A stretch of DNA of 42,940 nucleotides from positions 430,071 through 473,010 of the forward strand of contig NW_024468521.1 in assembly GCF_001632365.1 (NCBI RefSeq). The letters are read 5' to 3'. Shown here in pieces: positions 10,220 through 21,206 of this stretch (its first letter is position 1; the number at the start of each line of letters is the position of its first letter). The translations under genes were made by a program, and so were the position numbers. This DNA comes from Laetiporus sulphureus 93-53 (Eukaryota > Basidiomycota > Agaricomycetes > Polyporales > Laetiporaceae). The notes below the pieces were generated by a model. It was not told the DNA's origin, ran no database searches, and worked only from the letters and a program-made list of their open reading frames with translations.

Positions 10220-10856
10220 GTTGGATGTGAGCTCGAAACAAAGGCTAGGCAAGTGAAAAGAAGGCTTGCTCTACAGGATGTCCGCGATGGTCGCATAAAT
10301 ACTGCGACGGGGCCAGAGGCGGACAAGCCACTGGAAAGTCTGCTATCTGCAGCACAGGACAGCAAGCCCAGCCCTTCACAAGAGTCACGTCCACAAGTCA
10401 ATACGGAGCGATCGAATGCAACGTCGTGCCGTGCTCCTCTTCTGGGAGAGCAGTTCTATGAGTAGAAGGCGAATAAGCATAGTCATATTCAGTGCACTAC
10501 TACCTGGATTTGAACGGGACATACTGACCTCGTAGCAATTACAACGCGCCCAGTGCATATCGAGGCATGCAGAGACGAATCATTGCTCACCGGAATCCAA
10601 TGTGTCCTGAGGTGTTGAGCCTTTCCGAGCAACGGCTCAATCAGAAAGTGCATGCAGAACCCACCGGTCCGCACGCTAAACACGAAAGATAGAACCATCT
10701 GCAAGAACGGATGCTTTGGGCGAAGACGTCACTGGAAGATAATGCGGCCTATCAGCTGCAGCCGAAGTGTTGACAGGCACTCGATTCACTGCAGATAGGA
10801 AGTACAATGCGAATGTTTTGATAACCCCGTGGGGCCAGTATCTCCACTAGGATGAG
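10220..10856. other. Duplicated spacer between the A remnant and copy C
   Basis: Diverged copy of 7018-7676, with shared strings such as CTGACAGCTTTCGGTTGT and ACTGCGACGGGGCCAGAGGC. No gene is supported. Confidence 0.7.
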
Positions 10857-12438
10857 TCAGTTGTAGTGCTTCACCGCGATCCCGTTCACAATTTCCTCCT
10901 CATGACCATCCTCCCCCTTCGGCAGCTCAGCTTGTCCATAACCGCTCGTCCTGCTTGTGCGCCAGATCTCCATGGTAGGTGCGTCGGCATCATCGCAGCG
11001 ACGATGTATACCGACCCTCTGCAGAACCGGACTCTCCTTGTACGGCACCAGTTTCACGTCATCATTCGGCATGCAGAAATAGAATACCCCCAGACGCGCA
11101 TACCCACGCTGGTCTTCGGGGGGCTGAACGACGCGATGAATTGTGCCTTTGTACAGTCCGCCTGACAGAAACTCCATTGCATCCCCGGCGTTCACGACCT
11201 GGGAGGAGACTGAGATTGACAGTTCTGCAACGTGGCGATATACGTACTAGCGCGTTATCGATGTGTTTGATCCAACGCCATTGGCCGTCCACACAGAGGA
11301 TTTGCAGCGCGGCGATCGGCTGACTCCACAGGATACTGACGGTCCCGAAATCTATAGAACATCTGTTTAGCGTACTTAGCAACGCGCCGTAGAAAGTAGA
11401 CGCCTACCCGTATGGCCCTTCAGCCACACGTTCTTGCTTTTGATCTCATCTTCTTCTGAGCGAGGATAGCTGGATTGAATTGTCCGTCATCCTGGTCGAA
11501 AGAGAATCACATAGACTTACTACTTCATGAAACGCACTGTCCGCGAGTCAATTCTTCGATCACTCAATAAGTGCCACGGCGCTTACCGTACGTTTCACCC
11601 CAAGCGTTGAAGTCATGATTGTTGACGAATGTCTCCTCTGGAAGTTCCATGCCACGCGCGAATAATCTGCAGGTACGATTATCGGTCGCGTGCGAAGGTC
11701 CCCCATTTTAATGCATTCTCACCGGAGGATGTTATGGAGAACTTCAAAATGATTGAACTTAGCGAACGCCTCGATTTCCGGCAGCAGAGGACGGAGGGCC
11801 TCAGGATGCTGTTTCCTCGTAACATCACGGTTAACTAAGCTACTACGTTAGAAGCGATGGACGTCTTTTAAAACCTTGACATACTATTGTAATGTTCAAT
11901 TTGATCTCTGACGCCGCCGTCAACATACTGCAGAAGAGTTGACGAGGAGGTTTTGACAGAAGGAAGCCACTGGACGTACCCAGAATTCTCGTTTCTTATA
12001 TCCTTGATAGGAACCGGCACCTTTTATGTTTGCTGCGTACCTTTCCTTCTCTTCTTCCGACGTGGACGAGAACGGAAGGTCTGCGATATCGAATATGCGA
12101 TCATTCTCCCAGCGTGATATGCTTGAATGTCACGTCATGATTAGAGGGAAGGAGTCTCTCACCTGCGCCTGGGTATACCCGTGATTGATGATGTAGAAAA
12201 AGCCTTGCTCGGACATTGCTTGGCGCACTTGCAAGGCGAGCTCTGCACGACCATCTGGAGTGTGCACCTTTGAAAAGTCTAATATAATGAGATCGGCATA
12301 GTCCACTAAGTGCGATGAGGAACAAGAAACAGATAAGCTGCGTATTTAGTGGACAATAGAACACTGCAACTCACATGGCTCCTTGGTTGGCGCGGGTCGA
12401 ACGTAGTGAGGCACAGGTGGTAGTACGATGCTAGGCAT
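10857..12438 (-). CDS. 2-oxoglutarate/Fe(II)-dependent dioxygenase, IPNS-like (copy C)
   Basis: This is the tandem duplicate of copy B, with the same ten-exon plan. Its ATG at 12438 is equivalent to B's. The iron ligands are intact (H-T-D in HTDFGTVSIL; distal His in GTIHRVVQPP), as is the Arg of GYARLGVFYF. The 16-nt microexon is present. In the last exon C differs from B at about a dozen residues, for example TRLGIFYFS against ARLGVFYFC, and near the C-terminus. The middle of the gene is almost base-for-base identical to B. The splice acceptor next to 11834-11838 keeps TAG despite a substitution. Function as for copies A and B; substrate unknown. Confidence 0.86.
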
Positions 12439-13062
12439 GACTGCAGGAAAGGGGGACTGTGTTTCGCTTGGGCGGGTACTCGATGACCAGATCAGGGCAT
12501 CACCGAGCACGACACTCTACGGGCCATATATATTTAAGGCGACGGAGGCCCGAAAGCTTCGTGATTTATCACGATGCGCACGATAAGCAGAAGAATACTG
12601 CGTGAGTAAGTCGGGGTCGATGAAACAGCTTACCAAGGGTGCTTGAATGGTCAAACGAGCAACACGTCACCAAGCGCTTTGATGAACGCAATATAACGCC
12701 ATATTTACTGATGCCATCATAGAAGTCATGAATCGTCCAGTAAGATCGTCCAAGTGTTTCCTGACAGGTCGAATGACGACTGTTGACGCCATCCATGGAT
12801 TGCTCCACGTAACTCATATGGATAAGCCAAAAAAACAGCTGCCAGCCGCCTATCATGCATACATGAAGCATACCGCTTGCGCTTGCACAAAATGTTGGGG
12901 ATAAATAGCCCATCTTGACGGACTCCTGTATGCGATTGAGAGTATTATAGGTACTGACGGGCGTTAGCACCAACAAGGATGTTTGAACGAGCAGCTAAAT
13001 CGTGCCTACCTACACCAGGCACCTATGCGTGTTTTCCAGTATTCAATACGAAACCTGACGCT
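12439..13062. other. Upstream region of dioxygenase C and GWT1 3' spacer
   Basis: Holds the C promoter and the diverged copy of 9253-9930; the duplication ends near 13018. No gene is supported. Confidence 0.65.
12526..12537 (-). promoter_or_regulatory. TATA element upstream of dioxygenase C
   Basis: Same TTAAATATATAT element and flanks as upstream of copy B, about 90 bp before the ATG at 12438. Confidence 0.5.
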
Positions 13063-15049
13063 CTAAAATGTCCAGAGTTTGGTATTTCTGCTCGTCCAGG
13101 CCACGCCACATATCGTCAAGCTATACAGAGACAGGACGGCCATTGCGGCAGGATCTGACATGTACATCGTCGGCATTGTTAGGTTAACAAGTCCTGTAGC
13201 GAGGTTGGCCTATGATGGGCATAAGCATAAGTGCATTCATTGTGCAAAACCTATGAGCCTACCAGTAAGAATAACACGAGACCATTATGATTGATCGCTT
13301 CTAATAATGGGGGCGCTCTGGCTGCAGCCCTGAGAGTCCGCTCGCTCGTGGACAGCACAGCAGGATCTGGCTTCACTTTAAGCTTCGAGTAAGGAGAATA
13401 CCTCGATCTCGAGGATGGTGATGCGAAGAACAAGAGATCGAGGACTAAGTAGCCAAGGAGGAAGGACGTGTTGTATGCTGCCACCCAGAGGATGTACTGC
13501 AAGTTGACCAATCGGCGCGACACGCCACCGCCGATATCAAGAAGCATGGTGCAGCCTAAGAGGGTCCACCACAGGACACTATAGGCACAGAGTTCGATAG
13601 CAGTTTTGTCGTTCTCCCGATTTGTTTGTTGTGCAGATGACAGTCCAGAGGACATGTTGTCAACCTTTCGCTTCGACTCGTCATGCTCGTGCGTCGGGCG
13701 TTTGCCGGACTTGTCCTTAGGTTGGGAAAGGCCCTTTTGGCAACGGCGAAAGTATGATGGGGACGGAGGCAGGACTATGGTACCGGTATAGAGACCGAGA
13801 AGGTGAATCGCCAAGTAGCCTAAAGTAGGATTGTCGATATATTGTTGCCTTGGACATGTTAAACACAACTCACCAGATAGTGAGACAATACCCTCTTTGT
13901 TCGAACTAACTAAATTAACACGAGGGGCTTTGAAGACATAGCTCATTAGACCATTGCTCAGAGCGACTTGCTGCACTGAAGCCAGTACAAGGTCGGTGAA
14001 CGGGGCGAACGAAACAGAGCAGATGCAACTAAGACAACAACGTACGCAGAGCGACCAGCACGGCCAGCAGTGATATCGGGATTCCGACCATTAGAGGATG
14101 AAGTAGTACTTGAAGAATGGGAATGAAACCCAGCGTGAAGAAGAAGTTCCAATGTGTGCCGTATTCAGTTTGATGTTCCTACACACGGTAAGTACGAGAA
14201 ACACCTTCTTATGGCGTGACGACGTACCGGATATTCGACACCCTTTACCGATAATGTTCGGAATAGGCCCAGTACGAAGAGCGGATAGCATTTCCTTATG
14301 ACTTTGAGTACTTTCGCAACCAGCGGCTCGGTCAGGTGCGCTGGATTCTTGACCACTGGCATTGCAGAGATGATGCCTTGAGAGAAGACAAATGACCCCA
14401 CTCCAAGGTCCATCTAAAATGCTGTTGGGCTTAACAGGCGAGAGGAAAACGATAGTGGGCTTACTAAAGAAACCCCAAACGTCTCGCATTTCGCCAACAT
14501 GCGTGGGAACACGGGAAAGTCGACCGCGAGGATGCACAGGAATGTCAACAATAGCATATGTGCCCGGTAAGTAGTCAAGGCAGGGAGACGATTGAACGAT
14601 CGAACGGGGGGACTGTCGGCCTTTTCCCTTCCTTGGGATGCGGCACCGCTTTCCCCAGAGCCTTTCGTTACACGAATACTATTTGAGCTTGAAGGGAGCA
14701 CTACTCCAGAACCGCCACGAGACATAAGAAGTAAAAGTCCAGTTGGCGACAGCAAGATGAGAGTCAGTTGGCCTGGAGAGCGTGCAAAGAGCGTGACGGA
14801 GAGAAGGAGGGGCACGACAAGGATGACGAATTCGACTAGAAAGCCCATCGACTTATTCATAAATAGTCGCGTTTTCATCGCGGAATAGAGAGCTATAGAG
14901 GACTGTGTTCAGTTAGATACTCTGGTAGTTACTGGAATGTTGTTGCTACTCACCAGCGCAGCTAAAGACACCATGTTGATGTGGCCGATACTTGAGCCTG
15001 CCATACCCGAGATGAACGCCTCTTTGGAGTTCTTGTAGCTGGAATCCAT
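13063..15049 (-). CDS. GWT1: GPI inositol acyltransferase Gwt1 / PIG-W
   Basis: Minus-strand multi-exon gene for a polytopic ER protein that acylates the inositol of GlcN-PI early in GPI-anchor synthesis. The start at 15049 gives [20 protein letters not shown], matching the Gwt1 N-terminus. Later exons give several membrane segments ([28 protein letters not shown]) and, after a 51-bp intron (14414-14464), the family signature [13 protein letters not shown]. They continue with [16 protein letters not shown], the region [23 protein letters not shown] and the C-terminal NGLVLFLL plus [12 protein letters not shown]. The gene ends at TAG (13063). Fungal Gwt1 is the target of the antifungal class that includes manogepix. 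All exon joins seen keep the frame, so the gene looks intact. It is divergent to the next gene, with a 390-bp shared upstream region. Confidence 0.92.
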
Positions 15050-15438
15050 TATGACTGATGGATAAGAGAATGAGCTCGTTCAAGCGGTTCCACCGAGACC
15101 GACACTGTGACGGTCAGCGACAAGCGGTGTGAAGATCGACTCTTGAGACTGATTTGTTCCTGTGTTCTGCCAATGCGTCTTCCGTCAACATTTAGCATCC
15201 CATATTGCCGCTGTTTAATCTTCACAGCTGACTTAGAGGAGTATGGGAACGATAATCGGTCTGTCAAGTTAGGTCAGGGTGTGAGTGCGGCAAGAGCTTG
15301 GGCGCTAAACATGCTAGACACGGTCACGTGCATCGACGCGTCGCGCTCAATCATTAATGAGGTCCCACGATCACATACATATAACCGAGATTTCGAACAA
15401 GCCCCATCCTTCTTCCAACACTACGAACCACCATTATC
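15050..15438. other. Divergent promoter region, GWT1 / family-P gene P1
   Basis: A 389-bp spacer between two divergent starts. No RNA gene or repeat is evident; it must hold both promoters. Confidence 0.6.
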
Positions 15439-16964
15439 ATGTTCGTCACTCGTCCTAGCACTTGCAAACGCTCTCTTGCCGAAAATGACCACGAAAATGC
15501 ACATGCCAACGAGAAGTGCCCTCGAGTCCTCACAGGCACTGAGACGGCTGCATTGAAGTCTATCAAGAATGAAAACAAGCGATCTGGCGTCAAGTCCAAG
15601 GCTAGCGCAGCCACTGCAACGAAACAGCGACGTATTGGTAAAGACAGTACCAAGAAGAAAGGTCCTCAAGCACCTCCTAAGCATCAGGCCAAGTCTGCCG
15701 CTGAAACACACTGTCTGTCATTCATTTGTCGAGTAGGGCATTATTTACATGTCATTTTTCTATTCGTACGATCACAGCGCAACTCATGCGGCACAACGAC
15801 CTCGATTCGGAGCCTGAAGCCTCCATTGATTCACCATTCGACGTGCCTGGCTATGTTCTGAAGAAAACAGACTTCGGCGTCGTTTGGATGTTTCCTATAA
15901 TCCCTGGTATGAATTGCCTATCAAAGCGAGTATCATCAATCCATTGAATCTTAATTCCTTCCAGGGCGGCCAGCGCCTGTCGTACAAGGAGACGAACACC
16001 CTGCTCCAGGTCCCTCTACAACTGTGGTCTCCTCCCAGAGGAATGAAACCAACATCATCGTTGCTAGGAATGTCGCACCAAGCGAAGTACGTGCCTCTGA
16101 GCCTGTTCCAGTGCAGCCTGCTGCTGAGGAGTCAGCCTCAAAGCCCAAGCCTACCAAATGCGTGCTCACCCATCAGGAGTTCGCCATGCTCCTCGAGCGC
16201 TGCGCAGCGTCTGACTTCAGTGCGATCGAGGAGCTCAAAGAGCTCGCGAAGGGCACAAAGGGTCTGCAGCGCATCTCCGACTTCACGGAACTGCTTGCCG
16301 ATCGCGCCAGGGTCGCGTGGAACGCCAAGTCCAAGGAGGACTCCGATATGAGCATGGTCCCCACATTCGTGTTCCTACAGTGGTTCAACTCTTACCATCA
16401 CTTCGGCGAGTTTGCTGGGGTACGTACGCTGACGTGCACTCCGGCGACGGCTGATCTGACCTTCATCGCAAGGCACTCCTCGAGACTACTCATCCGAACA
16501 GCAAGAAACGCGTGATGGGCTTGGACCGCATCGCTTTCAACATCGCGTTTGCGCTCGTGGCGCACTTTGCCCTTGACGTGTCACTCTACACCAAGGGCAA
16601 GCCCTCACACACGACGGACGTGCCTAAGATGCATGAGCCCGAAATGAAAAACCTGAACGACGAACTCATGGTGTGGAACTGGACCCAGGGCGGCGTGACC
16701 ACGCTCGATGGGCTCGACGACACGCTCGCATTGGCTGTGACGCGCTGGAGGAAGGAGAGCAGAAGCGTACCGAAGGCGGCGGAGGACAAGCTCGCAGAGC
16801 TTGAGGCGTTCACAGATGTGATCGAGGACGTCACAGGGTGGGGAGGCGAGAAAAACCATGGGTACGAGTTGTTCCAGCGCAGCATGACGGCGCTGGAGAA
16901 GTGGATTGACGATGTCCGCATTCCGAAGGATAACGTGAGCTACATCGTACCTGCTGACTGGTGA
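15439..16964 (+). CDS. Unnamed family-P protein (copy P1, 449 aa)
   Basis: Four exons (15439-15712, 15778-15906, 15965-16419, 16473-16964) sum to exactly 450 codons, which supports the model. I do not recognise the product. The N-terminal ~75 residues are Lys/Ala-rich and low complexity (basic, perhaps nuclear). A Pro/Val/Ser-rich linker follows. From about residue 200 there is an alpha-helical region with LLERCAASDFSAIEELKELAKG, a WFNSYHHFGEF segment, and KRVMGLDRIAFNIAFALVAHF. No membrane anchor or catalytic motif is evident. The helical part is clearly paralogous to the gene at 24799-27015 (LLGRCAASDHEAL; KRVYGMGRIAH). It looks like a lineage-restricted basidiomycete family. Function unknown. 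Confidence 0.75.
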
Positions 16965-17488
16965 ATGGTGTTTATTTGCTGTCCAGCAGCCCAATTTTGA
17001 CGTTCGCTTGTATAAATTCTCGCCCGTGCTGTAAAATCTACCTGGAAATCGTCGTGCTGTAGTTATGATTCATAATTCAAAAAGCTGCTTCATTGTCAGA
17101 CATCTGCGTGAATCGTGTGCTTATGGTATGGAAGCAACATCAGTACGGAAACAGTTGCGGATGGGATGGGAAGTTTCATCCAGGCCTCACAAGGCAGCAT
17201 CGGCATGATGCGGTGAAGCGGAAATAGGGCGCGTGGAAAAATGGATTGACGATCGTCACTGCTTCCTCTCGCCTCGCATGCACCACGTGTATACGTCCTA
17301 TGTACAGGTCTTCAATCCTGATTGGCAATCGGGCGACGTACTGCATCCATTCGATTCTGCACCGAGGCCTTGGAATGTACATTAGACATTTTCTCCTTGC
17401 GGGATAGTGTAGAAGTGTGACGCAATAATGCAATGGTATGAGCGTATCATACAACCTGGCGGTACCGACCTGAGGAAACTTCGGGAGA
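16965..17488. other. Convergent 3' spacer between P1 and uL14m
   Basis: No gene is supported. A short echo of P1's last exon (TGGATTGACGAT) recurs near 17240, too short to call a duplication. Confidence 0.6.
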
Positions 17489-17953
17489 TTACTTGAAGTA
17501 CATGCTCACCTTTGGAGCCAAGCTTACAATCTTTGCCCAGCCTTTCATCCTAAGGTCTGCACTGACAACACCGCCAATACGTGTGCCCAACAGCTCGCGC
17601 TTGTTATTCAACAGCACTGCAGCATTGTCATCGAAGCGGATAAAGGTGCCGTCCGGTCTGTGTACGACCTTCTTTGTGCGCACAACCACAGCGCGCCGCA
17701 CGTCACCTCGCCGTACCTTGACGGCAGCCGAGCTTGTCTGGTTGGTAGCAATGGGGCGTGCCTTCTTGACGACGCAGACGATCTCGTCGCCGACACTTCC
17801 CCAGCCGTTGGTCACTTTGTTCTTGAGCACATTGACACACTCGATGACCAACGCCCCGGAGTTGTCAATGACCTGAAATGTCTCGTCAGCTCGAGCAGAG
17901 GTTCAGAAGACGAAGCAAAGATGGACATTGAGGGTGCTCTTGAGGCCAATCAT
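17489..17953 (-). CDS. MRPL38: Mitochondrial large-subunit ribosomal protein uL14m
   Basis: Two exons on the minus strand (17927-17953 and 17489-17872) give 136 aa: MIGLKSTLN, then [16 protein letters not shown]. The uL14 family pattern is plain: [31 protein letters not shown], a loop with [12 protein letters not shown], and [13 protein letters not shown]. uL14 binds 23S-type rRNA near the inter-subunit face. The length and the ML/STL N-terminus fit the mitochondrial version (yeast Mrpl38) rather than cytosolic uL14. The intron donor is GTCCAT, weaker than usual. The gene is divergent to hexokinase, with ~225 bp between the starts. Confidence 0.9.
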
Positions 17954-18177
17954 CGAGACTCGCGAAGAGATGCGCTTGAAGTGAATAAGAAGAATTCTAC
18001 CCAAGTTTGAAGGGCTATCACATGAGACTTTCGGAGATTGAACTTGACATTAGAATTGAGTTACTGATCGATTGTAGCGTGCGCCTTTATTAGGAACGTC
18101 ATAAGTGAGCCGTAGATCGCCTCCCCTCTGTTTCCTTCTCTCCACCACCTTCCCATCGCCAGCACATCGTAGACACC

Positions 18178-20909
18178 ATGCCCGTCTCCCGCCGCGGCAG
18201 CGGCAGCGTTGTGCTGCCCACCGGACAGACCCTTGCTTTCCACACCAGGACCAACGATGCCGACGACCTCCCTCATGCCACCAAGAAGTGCGTGCGATTC
18301 ACTGTCGTCCTTTGCTCTCACAGCGAGCCGTGTTGATGATAGGAGCATGGCGGAACACCTCCGCAAGTACGAGGCATTGTGAGTGAGTGCGAGCTCTGGC
18401 GGGATTGCACGCTCAGCCTCGTCCGCAGGTTCACGCTTACGCCGCAGCGCATGCGTATGATAGTCGAGGCTTTCAAGGACTCGCTCGAGAATGGGCTCGC
18501 AAAGAGTGGTCAGATTGTCGTGCGTATCCTCATCCTGGTTTCTCCGTCGATGTGTGATGCACGGCGTCCGCATGGGCGTGCCTATCGTTGATCCTCGAAC
18601 GGGAGCTCTAGTGGACTAGACGTGCGCCGATCATGAACATGTTCCAATGACGTTCTTCACGGAGTGAGACCCCGATCAAAACCCCATCAATGGGGTGTCT
18701 TACTCATTGGCCATCGGCAAAGTCTCACAGTCAATGCGTGACCAAGTCCGTCGCACGAATTATGTCATATTCTTGGTCTTCCCGCAGCGAGAAATCAGAG
18801 TTTTTATTACCACCATGCGTCCGAGCGGCGGTCACTTATTGACTGTTGACCTTGATTGATCGTGTGGTCAGACCGGGTTAGATGGAGTCAGATGCTTCGG
18901 CCCCCGTGAAAGGATCAGGGGGCCGAGTATTGTTCGCAACACCATTGACGTGCTCAGTCTAGTGCCACGCTACGACAGGATCTTCCACATTGTGTTGCGT
19001 CTCGAACAGGGATATTGTGATTCTCGCAACTTGATCTCATCCATACATTCCATATCGCACCATTGATCTCCCACTGATGCCCTCACTCCACTTTAGCCGA
19101 TGATACCCACCTATGTGTTCGGGTGGCCAACGGGAAAGGAATCTGGCAACTTCCTCGCGGTGGATCTCGGTACGTGCTCGCTCCTCGTAATGATACACTG
19201 AAGCGAATAAGCACCGCAGGGGGTACCAACCTACGTGTCTGTCTGGTAACGCTCGAAGGCGGGGGCAAGTTCGAAATCACGCAATCCAAGTACCGTCTCA
19301 CGGAAGAACAGAAGCAGGAGGATGGACAGAAATTATTTGACTTCTGTGCGGAGTGTCTCAAGGCGTTCGTGGAGTCCAACATTGACGGAGGCACGATCAT
19401 AAAGGGGGAGATACTGCCGCTTGGATTTACCGTCAGTGCCTCGTCCCGCGTTCGAGCAAGTCTGTATGCTAATCCGTTCCATCGTAGTTCTCCTACCCAT
19501 GCCTGTGAGTTGTTCCTCATGCGATGCGTGTGAGGGCCGATGTTCATCCTGCTGCTAGGCAAGACCGCATTGACCACGGTAAGCTCATCCGGTGGACCAA
19601 GGGCTTCGGCGCTCCGAACACCGAGGGCCACGACGTCGTCATTATGTTCCGAAAGTCTCTGCAGAAATATGTAAGCGTTGTGCCGATATGTCCTCACGAC
19701 TGCCGCTAAATACCCCTCCTATGCAGAAAGTCCCGGCTGACGTCGTCGCCCTCACATGCGACACGACCGGCACGCTCATCGCTTCGCACTACGTAAACCC
19801 AAAGACGCGCATCGCGTGCATATTCGGCACCGGATGCAATGCAGCATACATGGAGCGAGTTGGCGATATCCCGAAGATCGCACACCTGGGCATCGATCCG
19901 GATGCCCAGATGGCGATTAATTGCGAGTGGGTAGGTATCGATGGCCATCTGGGTCTGCAAATGCTGAGGCGCGCTCGATAGGGCGCATTTGACTCGTTCG
20001 AGCACGAGAACCTGCCTCGGACGAAGTACGATGCGATCATTGACGAGACGTCGAACAAGGCGGGCGAACAAGCGTTCGAGGTGTGTTCATCTTTATTGAG
20101 TTTGAACGTGTTGATGGAATGGCGACGGGCGTAGAAACTCATCTCGGGACGGTACCTTGGCGAGATCTTGCGGCTTATTATCTGCGAGCTGATTGACGAG
20201 GGTGTGCTTTTCCTGGGCCAGAACACTTATAAGCTCGAGATTCCCTACTCGTTCGACACCGCATTCCTCTCGCTCATGGAAAGGTGTGATCTTCGTCTCT
20301 TGCGTGTACGGAATGTGCGTCCTAACGGATCACTTGCAGTGACCCCACCGATGAGTTGCTCATGATCATCGGAATCTTCACGTACTTCTTTGCTGTGGAG
20401 ACGACGCTGGCGGAGCGCCAATTCTTCCGCGCTTTGGCGAAGCTTGTCGGTCGGCGAGCCGCGCGACTGAGCGCGTGCGGCATCGCGGCGATTGTGAGCA
20501 AGATGGGGTACCTGGACGAGGGGTGTGCTGTTGGCGCAGACGGGTCGCTGTACAACGTGAGTGTCCTGTTATGCTGTCATTGAATTCATCAGCTGAGCGG
20601 CAGGTAGAAATACCCCGGTTTCGCGGAGAGAATTCATGAGGGTCTAGTGGATGTTTTCGGCGAGAAGGGCCGGTGAGTCCGACTCCCTCATTGAAAATGT
20701 GCAGAAGCACCGCAGCTAACGATACGCTTCACAGGAACATCATCACTTACCACGCTGAAGACGGCAGCGGTATCGGAGCAGCCATCATCGCAGGTACGTC
20801 CCCTTGCCGGCGCGATCCTCAGAAACTCGCATGTAGAACTGATAAATCTACTCTCGCGGCAGCTATGACCAAGGCGCGGAAAGACGCAAACCTGTACCCG
20901 AACCTCTGA
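18178..20909 (+). CDS. HXK: Hexokinase
   Basis: Multi-exon gene for the cytosolic enzyme that phosphorylates glucose and other hexoses with ATP, the first step of glycolysis. Visible parts: an N-terminal extension (MPVSRRGSG); LTPQRMRMIVEAF; MIPTYVFGWPTG; the phosphate-1 motif VDLGGTNLRV; LGFTFSYP (its FSYP comes from a 17-nt exon, 19488-19504); the sugar-binding RWTKGF; the catalytic Asp in CDTTGTLIAS; FGTGCNAAY; NCEWGAFD; and the C-terminal DGSLYNKYPGF and SGIGAAII. The third intron (about 18520-19096) is unusually long, roughly 575 bp, and contains a GC-rich hairpin. The residue before the catalytic Asp is Cys, where fungal hexokinases usually have Asn. All exon joins checked keep the frame, so it looks functional. 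Confidence 0.93.
18897..18926. other. Perfect 9-bp GC-rich hairpin in a hexokinase intron
   Basis: TCGGCCCCC (18897-18905) and GGGGGCCGA (18918-18926) are exact inverses around a 12-nt loop, inside the long third intron of the hexokinase gene. It could fold in the pre-mRNA; no function is shown. Confidence 0.5.
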
Positions 20910-21206
20910 ACGTCCGCTACGCATTTCCGCTATGTTTCTTATTCTTTGCATAGACTAGTGGAGGAGGGAAAGGGAGAAAGGAAAGCAGCGCGCGCGGGCG
21001 CCCAAAATACCATGGACTCAATATGTAACATAGTCAGATCTCCGGCGATCCTCACTATACTGTCGTCACTGTTTCTTGCACTGTCTGCAGAGCGTTTTAT
21101 GCACGATACACCGCGATGCCAATCGTATTCTAGCATCGTAATCCATCATCGACATCGCTGAATACGGCTAACACCAGGAATCCCAACTCAACACAATCGC
21201 GCACTC

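Larger units (their letters stand above)
9945..13018. repeat. Tandem duplication unit, copy 2 (A remnant to C upstream)
   Basis: Second copy of 6740-9935, in direct orientation and directly adjacent. It ends about 45 bp from the stop codon of GWT1. Divergence varies along the unit: very low across 11435-12215, higher on both sides. Confidence 0.8.

Noticed and set aside
17206..17260. Echo of the P1 last exon (TGGATTGACGAT) in the P1/uL14m spacer
   Set aside because: The match is about a dozen bases; it does not extend enough to call a duplication.
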